From NCBI RefSeq assembly GCF_900187305.1, contig NZ_LT906434.1, positions 2,356,001 to 2,420,000 of the forward strand: a stretch of DNA of 64,000 nucleotides, written 5' to 3'. Source of the stretch: Neisseria zoodegmatis (GTDB taxonomy: Bacteria > Pseudomonadota > Gammaproteobacteria > Burkholderiales > Neisseriaceae). Position 1 is the stretch's first letter; every line of letters begins with the position of its first letter. The notes beneath the pieces were generated by a model, which did not search any database, was not told the DNA's origin, and saw only the letters and a program-made list of their open reading frames with translations. Both the position numbers and the translations under genes were made by a program. Below, in pieces: positions 63,294 through 64,000 of the stretch.

Positions 63294-64000
63294 GCAGCCG
63301 TTATCTGCATTTGCACGAAGCATTAGGCTTGGGGCCTATGTGGCTGAAACAGAGCGCCAAAGTGCTGCCTGCTCAGGCCGCCACTGCTGCGCCCTCTTCG
63401 CCTGCGCCAGCCGCTGCACCTGCCGACAAGCCCGTTGCAACGCGTGCTTCTGCCGATGCCCGCTTAAGCGCAATGGCCGCCGTCAACACAGCCCGTTCCG
63501 TTTCAGACGGCATCGAAGCTTCTGCCCAAAGGCCGTCTGAAAAAAGCCTGCCGACGCCTGCCGACGCCGAGCCGTCAACACAGCCCGCTCCCACCGTTGC
63601 CCCCGTTATCACCGCCGACATCCAACCCGCGCGCGTGATGGTGGTCAGCATCTGCCCCGCCCTCGAAGACAGCGCGGCCGGGCAGTTGTTTAGCGGCGAT
63701 GCAGGCGTTCTGCTCGACAATATGCTCGCCGCCATCAACCTCAAACCCACCGACGCCCACAAAACCGCTTGGGTAAAAACCGCTGCCGTTTTCACGCCCA
63801 CGCCCTCCGCCGAACAAATAGCCGACGCCCTGCCGCAACTTCAAGCCGAGCTTGCCGCCGCGCAAGCCCAATCGGTGCTGTTTTTGGGGCAAATTTTCGA
63901 GCAGCCCCACCATGCCGACATCATCCGCGGATTATGCGGAAACACCCCGCATTTCATCATCCCGCATCCCGCCCGCCTGTTGCGTCAACCGCAGCTCAAA
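63287..64000 (+). CDS. Uracil-DNA glycosylase-like protein (C-terminus outside window)
   Basis: The first 238 codons are visible and remain open to the right edge. After an N-terminal region with LGLGPMWL and a variable Pro/Ala-rich linker (about 28-105), a domain with the plan of family 4 UDGs begins: VMVVSICPALEDSAAGQLFSG, then DAGVLLDNMLAAINL and later HPARLLRQP in the place of motif 2. The first motif, GExPGxxEDxxG in active enzymes, is altered to SICPALEDSAAG, so activity is doubtful. It overlaps rimI by seven bases and belongs to the tsaB-rimI operon. Confidence 0.8.
   Translation, partial: MLSSRYLHLHEALGLGPMWLKQSAKVLPAQAATAAPSSPAPAAAPADKPVATRASADARLSAMAAVNTARSVSDGIEASAQRPSEKSLPTPADAEPSTQPAPTVAPVITADIQPARVMVVSICPALEDSAAGQLFSGDAGVLLDNMLAAINLKPTDAHKTAWVKTAAVFTPTPSAEQIADALPQLQAELAAAQAQSVLFLGQIFEQPHHADIIRGLCGNTPHFIIPHPARLLRQPQLK

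Overview
The window is chromosomal DNA of a Neisseria species or a very close relative. The AG-dialect DNA uptake sequence (AGGCCGTCTGAA) occurs about 90 times by my eye count in either orientation, often as inverted pairs that close genes as terminators. Gene content is Neisseria-like (fnr close to the meningococcal protein, sspA-sspB, tsaB-rimI-UDG-like, ESPR trimeric adhesin, Slam-type lipoprotein). The AT dialect of the meningococcus/gonococcus is almost absent, so a commensal or animal-associated AG-DUS species is more likely; I cannot name the species.

Layout. 1-15.8 kb is mostly housekeeping: a peptide transporter (cut by the window edge), a lipoprotein, trmJ, suhB, an RnfB-like ferredoxin, slyD, an Ala-rich lipoprotein, a GlcD-like flavoenzyme, an HI_0552-like protein, lrgAB, an NlpC/P60 hydrolase, ubiB and pepN. 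16-18.5 kb is AT-rich and DUS-free, with a TbpB-barrel surface lipoprotein and a close homologue of dispersin B, the PNAG-degrading biofilm enzyme. 18.8-22.3 kb holds sspAB, a class II amidotransferase and obgE. 22.4-28.8 kb is a type VI secretion effector module: a Tae4-like amidase with its Tai4-like immunity protein, converging on vgrG, a VRR-NUC nuclease effector and its DUF3396 immunity protein. 28.9-31.8 kb has a TerC/CBS protein and queA. 31.9-41.1 kb mixes two large secreted-type proteins without signal peptides (a parallel beta-helix protein and an RTX protein) with alkB and an fbpA / fbpBC ferric-iron importer. 41.2-48.8 kb has plsC-like and olsB-like acyltransferases, clcA, argJ, fnr, hemN and a DUF1289 protein. 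49-60.9 kb is an 11-kb trimeric autotransporter gene followed by a lipoprotein with the domain plan of TpgA, its probable periplasmic partner. 61.4-64 kb holds thiE, tsaB, rimI and a partial UDG-like gene.

Themes. Competition and biofilm functions (T6SS effectors, dispersin, giant adhesin, RTX and beta-helix proteins) sit as accessory blocks between conserved genes. No T6SS structural genes, Slam transporter, or type I secretion genes are present, so these systems must rely on loci elsewhere. Small mobile repeats are also visible: two copies of a 147-bp-type element inserted at the foot of DUS terminators, one of which carries a second, nested ~141-bp palindromic element that also occurs at 8.6 kb.
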